Shown: positions 1-8,416, counted from the first letter of the stretch. The stretch is 64,000 nucleotides of DNA from Buchananella hordeovulneris (GCF_001907235.1 NZ_MQVS01000003.1:124001-188000), one strand, 5' to 3'. The notes: generated by a model from the sequence alone, not told the origin. Translations and numbers: made by a program.

Positions 1-566
1 GCCACCTGGGGAATCGGCAGCTCTGCCAGGGGCGACATACCCAGGATGTAGCGCGACGTCAGCAGGCCCAGCATCTGCGCTCCAAGCAGGCCCGCCCGCA
101 CCGTGGCGTGCGGGCCGGGCAGGTGCGCCACCAATTGGGGGAGGAAAACCTCGCGAGCCACGTGCAGCAGGAGTTGGCGGGAGGGCTCGTGGGTGCCGAC
201 GGCGCGCAGCAGTGCCAGGTAGCTCGGGCCGAGCTCGGGGTTTTCTATGGCGTTCAGGGCGGCGTGGACGTAGGCGGTGCCGGGGGAGGCCTCGGTGTCG
301 GTGGGGGAGAACAGCAGCGTGGGCAGCCCCAGGGTGGTGAAGGCATCGGCGACGGCGGCGGCGAACAGCTCTTCCTTGCTGCCGAAGTAGTAGTGGACGA
401 GCTTGCTGTCTACCCCCGCCGTCTGGGCGATCCGCCGGATGGAAGCCCCCTGGTAGCCGTGCGCACCGAAGACCTGGCGGGCGGCGGCCAGGATGGCGGT
501 GTCGGGTTGCCCGCCGCGGGGACCGCGGCGGGCGCCGGGTTCGGGAGACTGCACTTCTTTTTTCAT
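1..566 (-). CDS. TetR/AcrR-family transcriptional regulator (C-terminus cut by window edge)
   Basis: The reverse strand reads from an ATG at 566 to the window edge without a stop, giving 188 codons of an unfinished protein. Residues about 20-65 form a TetR DNA-binding domain: a predicted helix 'AILAAARQVFGAHGYQG', then 'SIRRIAQTAGVDSKLVHYYF' and 'GSKEELF', which is the classic TetR helix-turn-helix with its HYYF recognition helix. The rest would be the ligand-binding domain. The gene diverges from an ABC exporter operon across a 75 bp gap full of repeats, the usual layout of a TetR repressor controlling an efflux pump. The ligand is unknown. Confidence 0.88.
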   Translation of the reverse strand, partial: MKKEVQSPEPGARRGPRGGQPDTAILAAARQVFGAHGYQGASIRRIAQTAGVDSKLVHYYFGSKEELFAAAVADAFTTLGLPTLLFSPTDTEASPGTAYVHAALNAIENPELGPSYLALLRAVGTHEPSRQLLLHVAREVFLPQLVAHLPGPHATVRAGLLGAQMLGLLTSRYILGMSPLAELPIPQV

Positions 567-576
567 CACCCCAGCC

Positions 577-630
577 TATTTCATTGAGTGAGGAAACGCG
601 CTACAGTGTATTTCACTGGTCGATGAAATA
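577..630. promoter_or_regulatory. Repeat-rich operator between the TetR gene and the ABC exporter
   Basis: TATTTCAT at 577-584 is matched by its complement ATGAAATA at 623-630. Between them lies the short palindrome CAGTGTATTTCACTG at 604-618. TATTTCAnTG occurs as a direct repeat at 577 and 609. Position and symmetry fit a TetR dimer site controlling both divergent transcripts. Binding itself is inferred. Confidence 0.6.
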
Positions 631-641
631 TGGAGGTGGGG

Positions 642-1763
642 ATGCTCGCCCTGATCATCAAGGAGTTCCGGGAGCTCGCCCGGGACCGCCGGACGCTCGT
701 GCTCCTAGTGGCGCTGCCCGTCGTGCTGCTGACCGTTTTCGGCTACGCGGCCAATCTGAATGTCTCCCAACTCAAGGTCGCCGTCGTCGGGCCCGACGCG
801 GCGGGCACCGCCCGCCAGCTGGAGGCCCACCCCAGCGCCGCCGAGCGTTTGCGCATCGTCGGCCAGCACCCGGCGGGCACCGACCCCGTGCCCCTGCTGC
901 AGCGGCAAGAGGCCGACGTCGTGTTTGTCGCCGACTCAGCCAATCCGCATCTCCCGCTGGCTATGCGCAGCCATGTGCACGTCGACGGTGCCCGCTTGCT
1001 GGCCGCCGAAGCAGCCCAGGGCATCTTCGCCCGCCTGCTGGCGGCCGACCTTGCCCCCCACCTGGCGGCAGACCCCGACCTGGCGAGGCTGGCGGAGCTC
1101 GGCACCGCGGGAGCGCTGCCGCTAACCGTCCACTTCAACCCCGACCTGCGCACCTCCTGGGTCATGATCCCTGGCCTGATCGGCCTGGTGCTGTCGTTCG
1201 TGGGTACCATCATCACCTCCATCGGTTTGGTGCGAGAACGCGAGGCGGGTACCCTCGAACAGCTCGCCGTCATGCCGCTGCGGCCGAGTGCCATCATCCT
1301 GGGCAAGATCACCCCCTACCTGCTGTTGGCCCTCGCGGACATGGTCGTCATCACCGTCGTCGGCCGGGTGCTGTTCGACGTGCCGTTCGTCGGCAGCCTC
1401 GCCCTCTTCGCGTTCACCGCCGTCGTCTTTTGCTTCCTGGTGCTCGGCATCGGGGTCTTCGTCTCCTCGGTGTCGGGCACCACCGGGCAAGCCGTGCAAA
1501 GCGCCATCATGTTCGTGATGCCGCAGGTGCTCCTCTCCGGCCTCGTCTTTCCGCTGGAGGCCATGCCGCTTGGCATCCGGGCGCTCGGCTACTGTTTCCC
1601 CCTGACCTGGTTCATTGAGGTCGCCCACGGCCTTATGCTGCGCGGCGCCCCCGTCGGCCACCTGGCCTGGCCAGTGGGCGTCCTGACGGCGATGGCGGTC
1701 GTGTCCTTCGGGGCCGCGACGGTGCGCATGCGCTGGCTCCTCACGCACGGTGGTGCCCGGTGA
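642..1763 (+). CDS. ABC-2-type transporter permease
   Basis: A 373-residue membrane protein with an ABC-2 layout. One N-terminal transmembrane segment ('TLVLLVALPVVLLTVFGYAA') is followed by a large extracytoplasmic domain of about 130 residues and then five hydrophobic segments. 'LVREREAGTLEQLAVMPLRP' is the cytoplasmic coupling motif typical of ABC-2 exporters such as YbhR and YbhS. I chose ATG 642 because the GGAGGT at 632-637 sits in front of it; an in-frame ATG at 630 would place that site inside the gene. The downstream ATPase start overlaps its stop by 4 nt (GTGA), so the two are translationally coupled. Substrate unknown; a drug or lipid is likely from the family. Confidence 0.88.
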   Translation: MLALIIKEFRELARDRRTLVLLVALPVVLLTVFGYAANLNVSQLKVAVVGPDAAGTARQLEAHPSAAERLRIVGQHPAGTDPVPLLQRQEADVVFVADSANPHLPLAMRSHVHVDGARLLAAEAAQGIFARLLAADLAPHLAADPDLARLAELGTAGALPLTVHFNPDLRTSWVMIPGLIGLVLSFVGTIITSIGLVREREAGTLEQLAVMPLRPSAIILGKITPYLLLALADMVVITVVGRVLFDVPFVGSLALFAFTAVVFCFLVLGIGVFVSSVSGTTGQAVQSAIMFVMPQVLLSGLVFPLEAMPLGIRALGYCFPLTWFIEVAHGLMLRGAPVGHLAWPVGVLTAMAVVSFGAATVRMRWLLTHGGAR

Positions 1764-3613
1764 TCGCCGTGCACGGCGCCACCGTCCGCTTCGGTCGCCA
1801 GGTGGCGCTGACAGCCTTCGCAGGCGCCTTTCCGGCTGGACAAGTCACCGTCCTCGTCGGTGCCGCCGGGGCGGGCAAGAGCACCGTGCTGCGGCTGCTG
1901 GCCGGGCAGGTCCTGGCCGAGGGGGAGCGGTGGCGACCGCCCAGCGGCGTTCGGCTTGGTTACCAGGCTGCGACCGGGGCGGGGTGGTCCCACCTGACGG
2001 TGCGGGAGAATCTCGAATTTGTGTCCCGAATCCACGGCGTTGGCACCTCGGCCAGCCGCACCGCGGACCTGCTGCAGGCCGCCGGGCTATCCCCGTTTCG
2101 CGACCGCCTGGCCCGGCAGCTGTCCGGCGGCATGCGGCAGAAATTGGGCTTTGTGCTGGCGAGCCTGCATGCCCCCGAGCTGTTGCTCCTAGACGAGCCG
2201 ACTACGGGGGTCGATCCCGCCAGTCGCAGCCAACTGTGGACCCTGATCGCCGCGGCGGCAGCGGAGGGGGCGGCCGTGGTTCTGTCCACTAGCTACTTCG
2301 ACGAGGCTGAGCGGGCCCACCAGCTCTTCCTCCTCCACGCCGGGCGCACCCTGGCCGCAGGCACTCCGGCCGAGGTGTGTGCCGCCAGCCCCGGCCAGGT
2401 GCGGGGCGGGATCGGGGCGGAAGGCGTGCCGTCCGGCGTGCCCGCCCGCTGGCGTTGGCAACGTGGGGCGCGCCAGTACTGGTGGCAGCCCGTCGGCACC
2501 GGGGCTACGGAGGTGCCCGACCTGGAGAACGCCGCCATAGCTTACGCGCTGCACGCCGAAGAAGAGGCCGGCCAGGGCGTGGCGGGGCCTGGGGTTGCGG
2601 ATGGCGGCCAGTCCGGGAACACGATGCGCACGGCGGCGAGCGAGGCGACCGGAGCGGCAGCTGGGGCGGGGGACTATACCGGGCCAACACCTGCTCCGGT
2701 GGCCGGAGGAGGGGCGGAACGTGACGAGAGTAGTCGTCCGCGCTCCAACGTGGCCACGCGGCCGGGGCAGGTGCTGGTGCGGGCCCGGGGCATCACCCGC
2801 CGCTTTGGTAGCTTCACCGCGCTGCAGGAAGTGGACATCGACGTGCAGGCGGGCGAGATAGTCGGCCTCATTGGCGGCAACGGCGCGGGCAAGTCCACCC
2901 TCATGCGAATCCTGCTTGGTCTAGACCAACCGACCAGCGGTGAAGCACAGCTACTCGGCGCCCCGCCCGGCTGGGCCGAGCGGCGTCGCCTGGGCTACGT
3001 CGCTCAGGGGCTGGCATTGGCCGGGCAGTTGGGGGCCCGACAGAATCTGGCGTTCGTGGCGCGAGTGCAGGGGGTGCAGGTGCCCGCCGCGGCCCGCGCC
3101 TGGGTTGCCCGGCTGCCGGAGAGTCCGGTGCGGGAGCTGCCCCGCGGGACGCAACGGCAGCTGGCTTGCCTGGCCGCCCGCCTGCATCGCCCCGCCTTGC
3201 TCGTGTTGGACGAGCCGACCTCCGGCATGGACCCCCTGGCGCGGGCCCGCCTGTGGCGCGACCTGCGGGCTGAGGCCGCCGCGGGCGTCGGCATCCTCGT
3301 GACCACCCACTATATGGAGGAGGCGCGGCACTGCGACCGCCTGGTGCTGCTGCGCGGCGGCCGGGTGGCGGGAGAGGGAAGCCTGCGGGACATCGTCGGG
3401 CGGCGTACCGCGGTGCTCGTCAGTGCTGCCGATTGGCGGGCGGCCTTCCGGTGTCTGCGTCGCGCCGGGCTGCCCGTGCTGCTCGCTGGGAACCAGCTGC
3501 GGGTGCCCGGGGTTGAGCCCGAGGAGGTGGCCGCGCTGCTGGAAGATCTCCCGGGTGGGGCCGAGGTGGCCCAGGTGCCCGCGCAGCTAGCGGAGGTACT
3601 GGCCCGGGTTTAG
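1760..3613 (+). CDS. ABC transporter ATP-binding protein with two fused nucleotide-binding domains
   Basis: A 617-residue protein with two complete ABC ATPase halves joined by a low-complexity Gly/Ala-rich linker (about residues 270-330). Half 1 has Walker A 'GAAGAGKST', signature 'LSGGMRQ' and Walker B 'LLLLDEPTTGVDP'. Half 2 has Walker A 'GGNGAGKST', Walker B 'LLVLDEPTSGMDP', and a degenerate signature 'LPRGTQRQ' in place of LSGGQ. The fused architecture is that of YbhF/RbbA-like exporter ATPases. It should energise the permease encoded immediately upstream. No HlyD-type periplasmic adaptor is visible, as expected in a Gram-positive. The 3' end overlaps the convergent methyltransferase gene by 27 bp. 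Confidence 0.9.
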   Translation: MIAVHGATVRFGRQVALTAFAGAFPAGQVTVLVGAAGAGKSTVLRLLAGQVLAEGERWRPPSGVRLGYQAATGAGWSHLTVRENLEFVSRIHGVGTSASRTADLLQAAGLSPFRDRLARQLSGGMRQKLGFVLASLHAPELLLLDEPTTGVDPASRSQLWTLIAAAAAEGAAVVLSTSYFDEAERAHQLFLLHAGRTLAAGTPAEVCAASPGQVRGGIGAEGVPSGVPARWRWQRGARQYWWQPVGTGATEVPDLENAAIAYALHAEEEAGQGVAGPGVADGGQSGNTMRTAASEATGAAAGAGDYTGPTPAPVAGGGAERDESSRPRSNVATRPGQVLVRARGITRRFGSFTALQEVDIDVQAGEIVGLIGGNGAGKSTLMRILLGLDQPTSGEAQLLGAPPGWAERRRLGYVAQGLALAGQLGARQNLAFVARVQGVQVPAAARAWVARLPESPVRELPRGTQRQLACLAARLHRPALLVLDEPTSGMDPLARARLWRDLRAEAAAGVGILVTTHYMEEARHCDRLVLLRGGRVAGEGSLRDIVGRRTAVLVSAADWRAAFRCLRRAGLPVLLAGNQLRVPGVEPEEVAALLEDLPGGAEVAQVPAQLAEVLARV

Positions 3614-4084
3614 GGACAGCCAACGCGGAACTCGAAGGCGGTAGACCGAGAATGCGTGGCCAAAGCGTGTTCGCAGCGCTTGCTCTTCGGCGGGAATCTG
3701 AAGCTGGTCGAGCACAACCACGAAAAGCCCAACAGGAAGAATCCCGGCCCCTGAACGTCGTAAAACGCTGTGGGCCAGGAGGAAACCTGCCATGCCGACA
3801 TACATCGGGTTCCGGGTCACATTGAAAACACCAGTGGTGACCAGCGACTCGGCCCGCTCCACCGCCAAAGGATCCACGGTCGTGCCTGCATTACGGAAGG
3901 CGGCGACGGAACTCCAGATCAGTCCCGCAGAAGCTGTGGCCAATGCGCCAGCGGCCAATAGCGCCCCAGGGCTGGGGCGCCGCCCCCGAGCCAGTGCCAG
4001 CTGTGCCAGCCCAGCCCCCACTGCCAGCGCTGCTGGGGGTACTCGCCTGTACGAAAGCAATTTGGACAACATGCTGGTAAGCAT
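3587..4084 (-). CDS. Isoprenylcysteine carboxyl methyltransferase (ICMT)-family membrane protein
   Basis: A 165-residue protein with three to four hydrophobic segments. 'VTRNPMYVGM' followed by a transmembrane helix and 'EEQALRTRFGHAFSVYRLRVPRW' near the C-terminus are the conserved S-adenosylmethionine-binding elements of the ICMT/phospholipid methyltransferase family. Bacterial members methylate mostly unknown small lipid or thiol substrates, so the reaction cannot be named. The start at 4084 is the first ATG; an in-frame ATG at 4072 is an alternative. It is convergent with the ABC ATPase gene and overlaps its end. Confidence 0.75.
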   Translation of the reverse strand: MLTSMLSKLLSYRRVPPAALAVGAGLAQLALARGRRPSPGALLAAGALATASAGLIWSSVAAFRNAGTTVDPLAVERAESLVTTGVFNVTRNPMYVGMAGFLLAHSVLRRSGAGILPVGLFVVVLDQLQIPAEEQALRTRFGHAFSVYRLRVPRWLSLNPGQYLR

Positions 4085-4219
4085 AATGGGGGGGCATGGG
4101 AGTCGCCCTAGATGGTCACCAGACCCAACCGCCTAGACGGTGGGGTCTACGAGGTTTCTCAATGTCCCCAGGATACCGCTCCGAAGGATGATCGTGGCCC
4201 TGTTGTGAGGACTGTCGAG

Positions 4220-4528
4220 ATGGCTCAAACTCTTCTCACCGCCTCCGAGGTGGACGCGCTCGTCGGCGACTACCTGGTCGGGATAAGCGTTAAGGTGCTC
4301 GCTGAGAGGTACGGCCTCCACCGCGCAACGGTGTTCTCTCACCTGCGTCGCCGCAACGTGCCGAGCCGACGGCTGGGGTTGGGGATCGACGAGAAGGCCG
4401 TGCGTCTAGCCCGAGCAGGCGTCTCGATGCGTGCGATTGACCGCCGGATGGACGTGGACCGCAAGACCGTACGCGCGGCGCTGGTCAAGGCTGGACTCAT
4501 TGCGGATGGGTCTGCTGGCGGTTCGTAG
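4220..4528 (+). CDS. Small helix-turn-helix protein resembling the C-terminus of a serine recombinase
   Basis: About 102 residues holding two helix-turn-helix units: 'SVKVLAERYGLHRATVFSHL' and 'SMRAIDRRMDVDRKTVRAAL'. Stretches like these are found at the DNA-binding end of serine recombinases and in stand-alone regulators. No catalytic resolvase domain precedes it. The open frame extends upstream to 4112, but ATG 4220 has a GAGGA about 8 nt before it and begins at the first recognisable homology. It opens the accessory island and could be its regulator, or the surviving tail of the recombinase that mobilised it. Confidence 0.55.
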   Translation: MAQTLLTASEVDALVGDYLVGISVKVLAERYGLHRATVFSHLRRRNVPSRRLGLGIDEKAVRLARAGVSMRAIDRRMDVDRKTVRAALVKAGLIADGSAGGS

Positions 4529-4700
4529 CACCGCTCTGGGCCGCTGATCACCCAGAGGACTTCGGCGGACATCGTCGCTCCCGACGTGTCTCAGCCCGGA
4601 GACCAAGGTGTGCGGCTACCGTTGGAGACGAACGACTGCTCTCGCCAGTTCGGCACCGAGGGCGTGGGTCGCCGGACGGAGCACGAGAGCAGGGTTGGAT

Positions 4701-6218
4701 ATGGCTTACGAGCAGCTACCGATAGTTGAGGTCGACCTCGACCAGCTCCTTCTCGACCTGGAGAACTACCGCATACCGACGCGCCGCGACGATGAAGCAG
4801 GTGCGCTGAAGTACCTGTTTGCATCCGAGGACGTCCTCGGAGCGGCGCGCCTAATCCTCCGTGATGGCTACTTCGACAACGAAGTCCCGATCGTGACGTC
4901 GGCATCGGCGTCCGGCGGTAGCTCCCCATACACCGTGCTGGAAGGCAACCGGCGAGTCAGCGCGCTCAAGGCGCTCCAGGACCCGACGATCGTGCCCGGC
5001 CATGAGGCAGAGATTCGCGCGCTGCTGAAGCGATACGCAGTGGAGGCGGAGAATCTCCCCGAACGAATCCGTGTCATCGTCGCTCCCGACCGGGCGACGG
5101 CTGCACCCCACGTCGCGAGGTTGCACACCGGTATCTCAAAGAGGCGCTGGAGCCGCGATCAGCAGGCAACCTTCTACTATTCGCTCGTCGACGATCAGAC
5201 TACGGTCAACGATGTGAAGGCACAGTACCCCGACGTCGAGGTTACCAGGTTCATGCGCATGGCCGTCATGCGACGCTTCCTCAGCGCAGCGCCATTTTCC
5301 GATCACACCCTCCGGCAGTACGACGCGAGTGACGACCTGGCGATGTCAGCCTTCGAGTACGCCTACCGGCGCAAGGAGATTGCTTCCGCGATCGGCGTGG
5401 AGTTCGACAAGGACGGCATGCTTCTGCCGCGGGCCTCGACACCTGAGAAGATCGCTTCGAAGTTGCCGAAGAAGAAGCTCAGCGCTTTGGAGTACCTCGT
5501 TAGCGAGTTCCGCGCAGGCCGTCTCAACACACGCTCACCAGAGTTCAAGAAGCGCAGCCAGGACTATCAGCCCCTGGTGGATCGCCTCAACGGCGTATCG
5601 ACTGCGCCTCCGGTCCAACCAGCGGCGCCAACTCCTCCCGCGCAACCGACGCCATCCGGGCCATCCCAAGGCGGCGCGTCCGGCGCGCCGGGTGGCTCCA
5701 ACACTGGCAGAAGTGGTGCTGTTCCGAACCCACCCGGCCCTCCTGGCGGCACGGGCAGCCGTGGGCCCAACCATCCAGACACTAAGGACACGCTTGATCT
5801 GTCGGGGTTGGACTACGAGAACGCGCCGCTGAATCTCAAGCTGCGATACTTCGAGTTGCGCAAGATCAGCCTCTCCAATTTCCCTATCGCGGCCGCGATC
5901 CTCATGCGCTCAGTGCTGGAGACCACCATCAAGGTCCATTTCGAGGAGTCTCCAACCCCCGCCACTGGTCAGTTGAGCGATGTATTCAAGCGCGTGGTGC
6001 AGGCCTATGGACAAGAGAAGTCGCTCAAGTCAGGCATTAGTGCAATCCAATCGGGTAATGCGCACAAGCACGGATCGATCCAGTGGTTCAACCTCATCGC
6101 TCATAGTGCCGATGCTTCCGTGAGTGCGGATGACGTTCGCAAGGCGTGGAGAGTCGTGAACCCGCTGCTTAGGCGCTTGTTGCGCCCGTCATCGCAGGCG
6201 TCGTCTGCAACGACTTGA
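4701..6218 (+). CDS. ParB-like N-terminal domain protein with Pro-rich linker and helical C-terminal domain
   Basis: A 505-residue protein. Residues about 1-110 form a ParB/sulfiredoxin-like domain: 'VDLDQLLLDLENYRIPTRR' and 'YTVLEGNRRVSALKAL', where EGNRR-x-ALK matches the ParB nuclease-like signature. Residues about 300-365 are a Pro/Gly/Ser linker. The last 120 residues are helical ('ILMRSVLETTIKVHF', then 'NAHKHG' and 'FNLIAHSADASVSADDVRKAW'), a layout I associate with uncharacterised ParB-like proteins of phages and islands. ATG 4701 starts just before the homology; no strong ribosome site is seen. The 3' end overlaps a convergent DNA methylase by 50 bp, suggesting a linked function such as modification or defence. 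Function not established. Confidence 0.7.
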   Translation: MAYEQLPIVEVDLDQLLLDLENYRIPTRRDDEAGALKYLFASEDVLGAARLILRDGYFDNEVPIVTSASASGGSSPYTVLEGNRRVSALKALQDPTIVPGHEAEIRALLKRYAVEAENLPERIRVIVAPDRATAAPHVARLHTGISKRRWSRDQQATFYYSLVDDQTTVNDVKAQYPDVEVTRFMRMAVMRRFLSAAPFSDHTLRQYDASDDLAMSAFEYAYRRKEIASAIGVEFDKDGMLLPRASTPEKIASKLPKKKLSALEYLVSEFRAGRLNTRSPEFKKRSQDYQPLVDRLNGVSTAPPVQPAAPTPPAQPTPSGPSQGGASGAPGGSNTGRSGAVPNPPGPPGGTGSRGPNHPDTKDTLDLSGLDYENAPLNLKLRYFELRKISLSNFPIAAAILMRSVLETTIKVHFEESPTPATGQLSDVFKRVVQAYGQEKSLKSGISAIQSGNAHKHGSIQWFNLIAHSADASVSADDVRKAWRVVNPLLRRLLRPSSQASSATT

Positions 6219-7077
6219 TCGCCCGCGCGACCGAGGGGGACGCCACGAGCAGCTCCTCCGCCTGTCCCGGATACCTGGCGGAATAGGTGAGTTCCAGTTG
6301 GCACTGGAACTGATCTCGGTACAGCTTTTCGATCAGCGGGGCTGTGTCATAGGTCATCAACCAATGTGCACTTTCAACGGAGTTGACGATCGTCGAGAGT
6401 GCCTTGTGGTCTCTTCCGTCGAAGGCGTTGAGATAGAGTTGGGAGCCTGCTTGCACGTAGGGCGGGTCGATGTACATGAATGACCGGTCATCGTGAGAGT
6501 ACCGCTGGATCACAGTTCGGCCATCCAGATCAGAGACCGTGATTCGATCCGCTAGAGCACCGATCGCAGTCAACCGCTCGACGAGTGTCAGCCGGTTGAA
6601 TCGTGCATCAATCTTGTACTTTCCCTCCTGACGCTGACCACCGATAACGCCGGCGTTCAAAATCCCGGAGCGATTGGTTCGATTCAAGAAGAAGAAAGCG
6701 AAGCCCAGGCGCAGTGCATCGCGCTCGTCCCGTGAGCGATATATCTCCCGCTGGCGTTGCCACTCGTCGATTGTGAGTGGCGTTGACACGACCATTTCCA
6801 CGAACTCTGCGTTGTTGCCAACGACGGACTTCCAGAAGGCGTGGACGGCTGGGTCGATGTCGTTGACTACTAGGTGTTGGACGATGCCCTCGCGCAGAAG
6901 CGCGATCCCTGCGCCCACACCTCCGGCGTAGGGTTCGATGTAGCGGGCGTCCTTGATGCCAAGAATGTCGATAATGTCAGCGAAGAAGCCAGCGAGCGCA
7001 GCCTTTCCGCCGGGGTATCGCAATGGTGAGAGGGTGCCGTATCGGCGTGACCCGATGACACGCAGGCTGTCAGTCAT
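6169..7077 (-). CDS. D12-class (Dam family) N6-adenine DNA methyltransferase
   Basis: 302 residues with the D12 order of motifs: 'PLRYPGGKAAL' (SAM-binding motif X), 'YIEPYAGGVGAGI' (motif I), 'FFFLNRTNRSGIL' and the catalytic 'YIDPPYVQ' (motif IV, DPPY). Such enzymes transfer a methyl group to N6 of adenine in a short site, often GATC-like; the site cannot be read from sequence. ATG 7077 overlaps the end of the upstream zinc-finger gene as ATGACTGA, so the pair is co-translated. No restriction endonuclease is visible next to it, so it is either an orphan methylase or works with the ParB-like protein on the other strand. Confidence 0.92.
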   Translation of the reverse strand: MTDSLRVIGSRRYGTLSPLRYPGGKAALAGFFADIIDILGIKDARYIEPYAGGVGAGIALLREGIVQHLVVNDIDPAVHAFWKSVVGNNAEFVEMVVSTPLTIDEWQRQREIYRSRDERDALRLGFAFFFLNRTNRSGILNAGVIGGQRQEGKYKIDARFNRLTLVERLTAIGALADRITVSDLDGRTVIQRYSHDDRSFMYIDPPYVQAGSQLYLNAFDGRDHKALSTIVNSVESAHWLMTYDTAPLIEKLYRDQFQCQLELTYSARYPGQAEELLVASPSVARAIKSLQTTPAMTGATSA

Positions 7078-7270
7078 TGGAGTCCTTTCTCGCCCGGTGT
7101 GCGGCAACACGGCAGCGGGCTGAGCAGAAGCGAGCATCACCTCGTCCGAGGAACGCTTGGTCGCAGTGCTCGCAACCTCGCCATGCCTCGCGGCGGCGTA
7201 GGCGTTCATGGCGCAATGCGCGATCAAGCTCGGTGAGCCCCACGTCACTCAGGTTGCCTAGACGCTTCAT
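7070..7270 (-). CDS. Small zinc-finger protein, coupled to the methylase
   Basis: A 66-residue basic protein with a CxxC...CxxxC arrangement, 'CEHCDQAF' then 'ARFCSARCRVAAHRARK', a treble-clef-like knuckle that probably binds zinc and DNA. It begins seven bases after a -10-like TACTAT on the reverse strand and its stop overlaps the methylase start by 8 nt. A role as a partner or regulator of the methylase is inferred from this coupling only. Similar short CxxC proteins occur in many actinobacterial islands. Confidence 0.7.
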   Translation of the reverse strand: MKRLGNLSDVGLTELDRALRHERLRRREAWRGCEHCDQAFLGRGDARFCSARCRVAAHRARKDSND

Positions 7271-7277
7271 GTTACGG

Positions 7278-7283
7278 ATAGTA
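7278..7283 (-). promoter_or_regulatory. -10 element of a probable leaderless transcript; flanking 9-bp direct repeat
   Basis: On the reverse strand TACTAT is followed by exactly seven bases and then the ATG of the zinc-finger gene at 7270. The transcript would therefore start at or next to the A of the start codon, a common actinobacterial arrangement, and no ribosome site is present. GTTACGGAT (7271-7279) and GTTACAGAT (7287-7295) are direct repeats 16 bp apart that flank the box and could bind a regulator. Confidence 0.5.
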
Positions 7284-7472
7284 CCCGTTACAGATCACCT
7301 CGTGGTTCGCCACGCGGACGCTCCCGCGAATAGGTCGTTCTTCGGAGTCCGCCGGGTGAATCTCTGTAGCTGCACCCGTGTCGCCTCACGCGGGAGAGGA
7401 CCGCTGAGCAGGGTGGGTGTCCGTGAGGCTCGGTTCGCGCACCCCGTCGGTAACGAGCACCGAGAGGAGCCG

Positions 7473-8298
7473 ATGATGGCCAGGTTGAGTGATGTCGCGA
7501 GCGACGAGCGCACCGCGAGGGTTGCGCTGTCCTTGCTCGTCGAGCCCAATGACCCGGTGACGGGATGCATCTTTTCCAGGCTCGGAGCAGTCGAGACGCT
7601 CTGGCTCGCTGAACGCGACGGTGCGGTGGTGGGGCTGAGCTCCGTAGACGCGTAGGTCTGGCGCGACCGCCTCAGAGTGCCAGGTGTGAAGGAACTGACG
7701 GGGCGTATCGACCAGATGCAGCAATCGGGGGTTCGAGCACTCTTCCCAGGCGATAGCGACTGGCCTACCGCCTTCGACTATCTTGGTGAAGTTGCGCCCT
7801 ACCTGCTTTGGACTCGCGGCGCGTCATCCTTCCTCTCCCGTACGATGAGCGATTTCGTCACGATCACCTGCGCTCGGGCATGCGCGTCCTACGGCGACTA
7901 CGCGGCTCGGGAACTCGCTAGTTCCGTTGACACAGACGAACGAGTTGTCGTTGCGGGAGGCAGAAAGCGCGTCACACCTGGCAGCCCTCGCGGCGGGTGG
8001 CGACACGATCGCCATCCTCGCCAACGGAGTCGATCGTCCGTACCCCGTCGGCCATCGCGACCTGCTTGATTGCGTCGCTGATGTCGGTCTTCTCGTAAGC
8101 GAGGTTCCGCCCGGCATCGTTCCGACTCGGCACCGGATCATCGTCCGCGCCCGGCTGATGGCTGCACTGTCCTCTGCCTCGATCATCGTCGAGGCGGGCG
8201 GTCGGTCAAGTTCACTGGTGGTTGCCCAGTGAGCTGCCGAACTCGTCCGACGTGTCTGAGCCGTCTCTGGCCCGGTCACGAGTACCGCGAGCATCTGA
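7473..8298 (+). pseudogene. dprA-like (DNA processing protein A) pseudogene with several lesions
   Basis: Joined frames give a DprA-like protein. ATG 7473 follows GAGAGGAG and begins 'MMARLSDVASDERTARVAL'. An in-frame TAG at 7653-7655 interrupts it, and the same frame then resumes with 'RALFPGDSDWPTAF' and 'YLLWTRG'. A frameshift near 7950 moves to the frame carrying 'GGDTIAILANGVDRPYPVGH' and 'GLLVSEVPPG'. Further TGA stops at 8230, 8257 and 8296 lie within recognisable 'AAEL' and 'AVSGPVTS' DprA sequence. DprA normally loads RecA on incoming single-stranded DNA; this copy cannot. It sits at the island end next to tRNA-His. The 200 bp before it (7271-7472) show no gene. Confidence 0.8.
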
Positions 8299-8416
8299 CA
8301 CCACCTATATGGCGGATAGCGCCTCCCAGTAGCCAACTAGGGCGCGAGGCGGCGCGCCACGCGGTCCGGTGCGCGGTGCCACCGGCCCGGGAGAGTCGAA
8401 TAGGGGGAAGGCAAGC

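Noticed and set aside
4084-4220. Copy of the tRNA-His 3' end marking the far edge of an integrated element
   Set aside because: I found no repeat of the tRNA end in this stretch by eye, so integration at tRNA-His remains only an inference.
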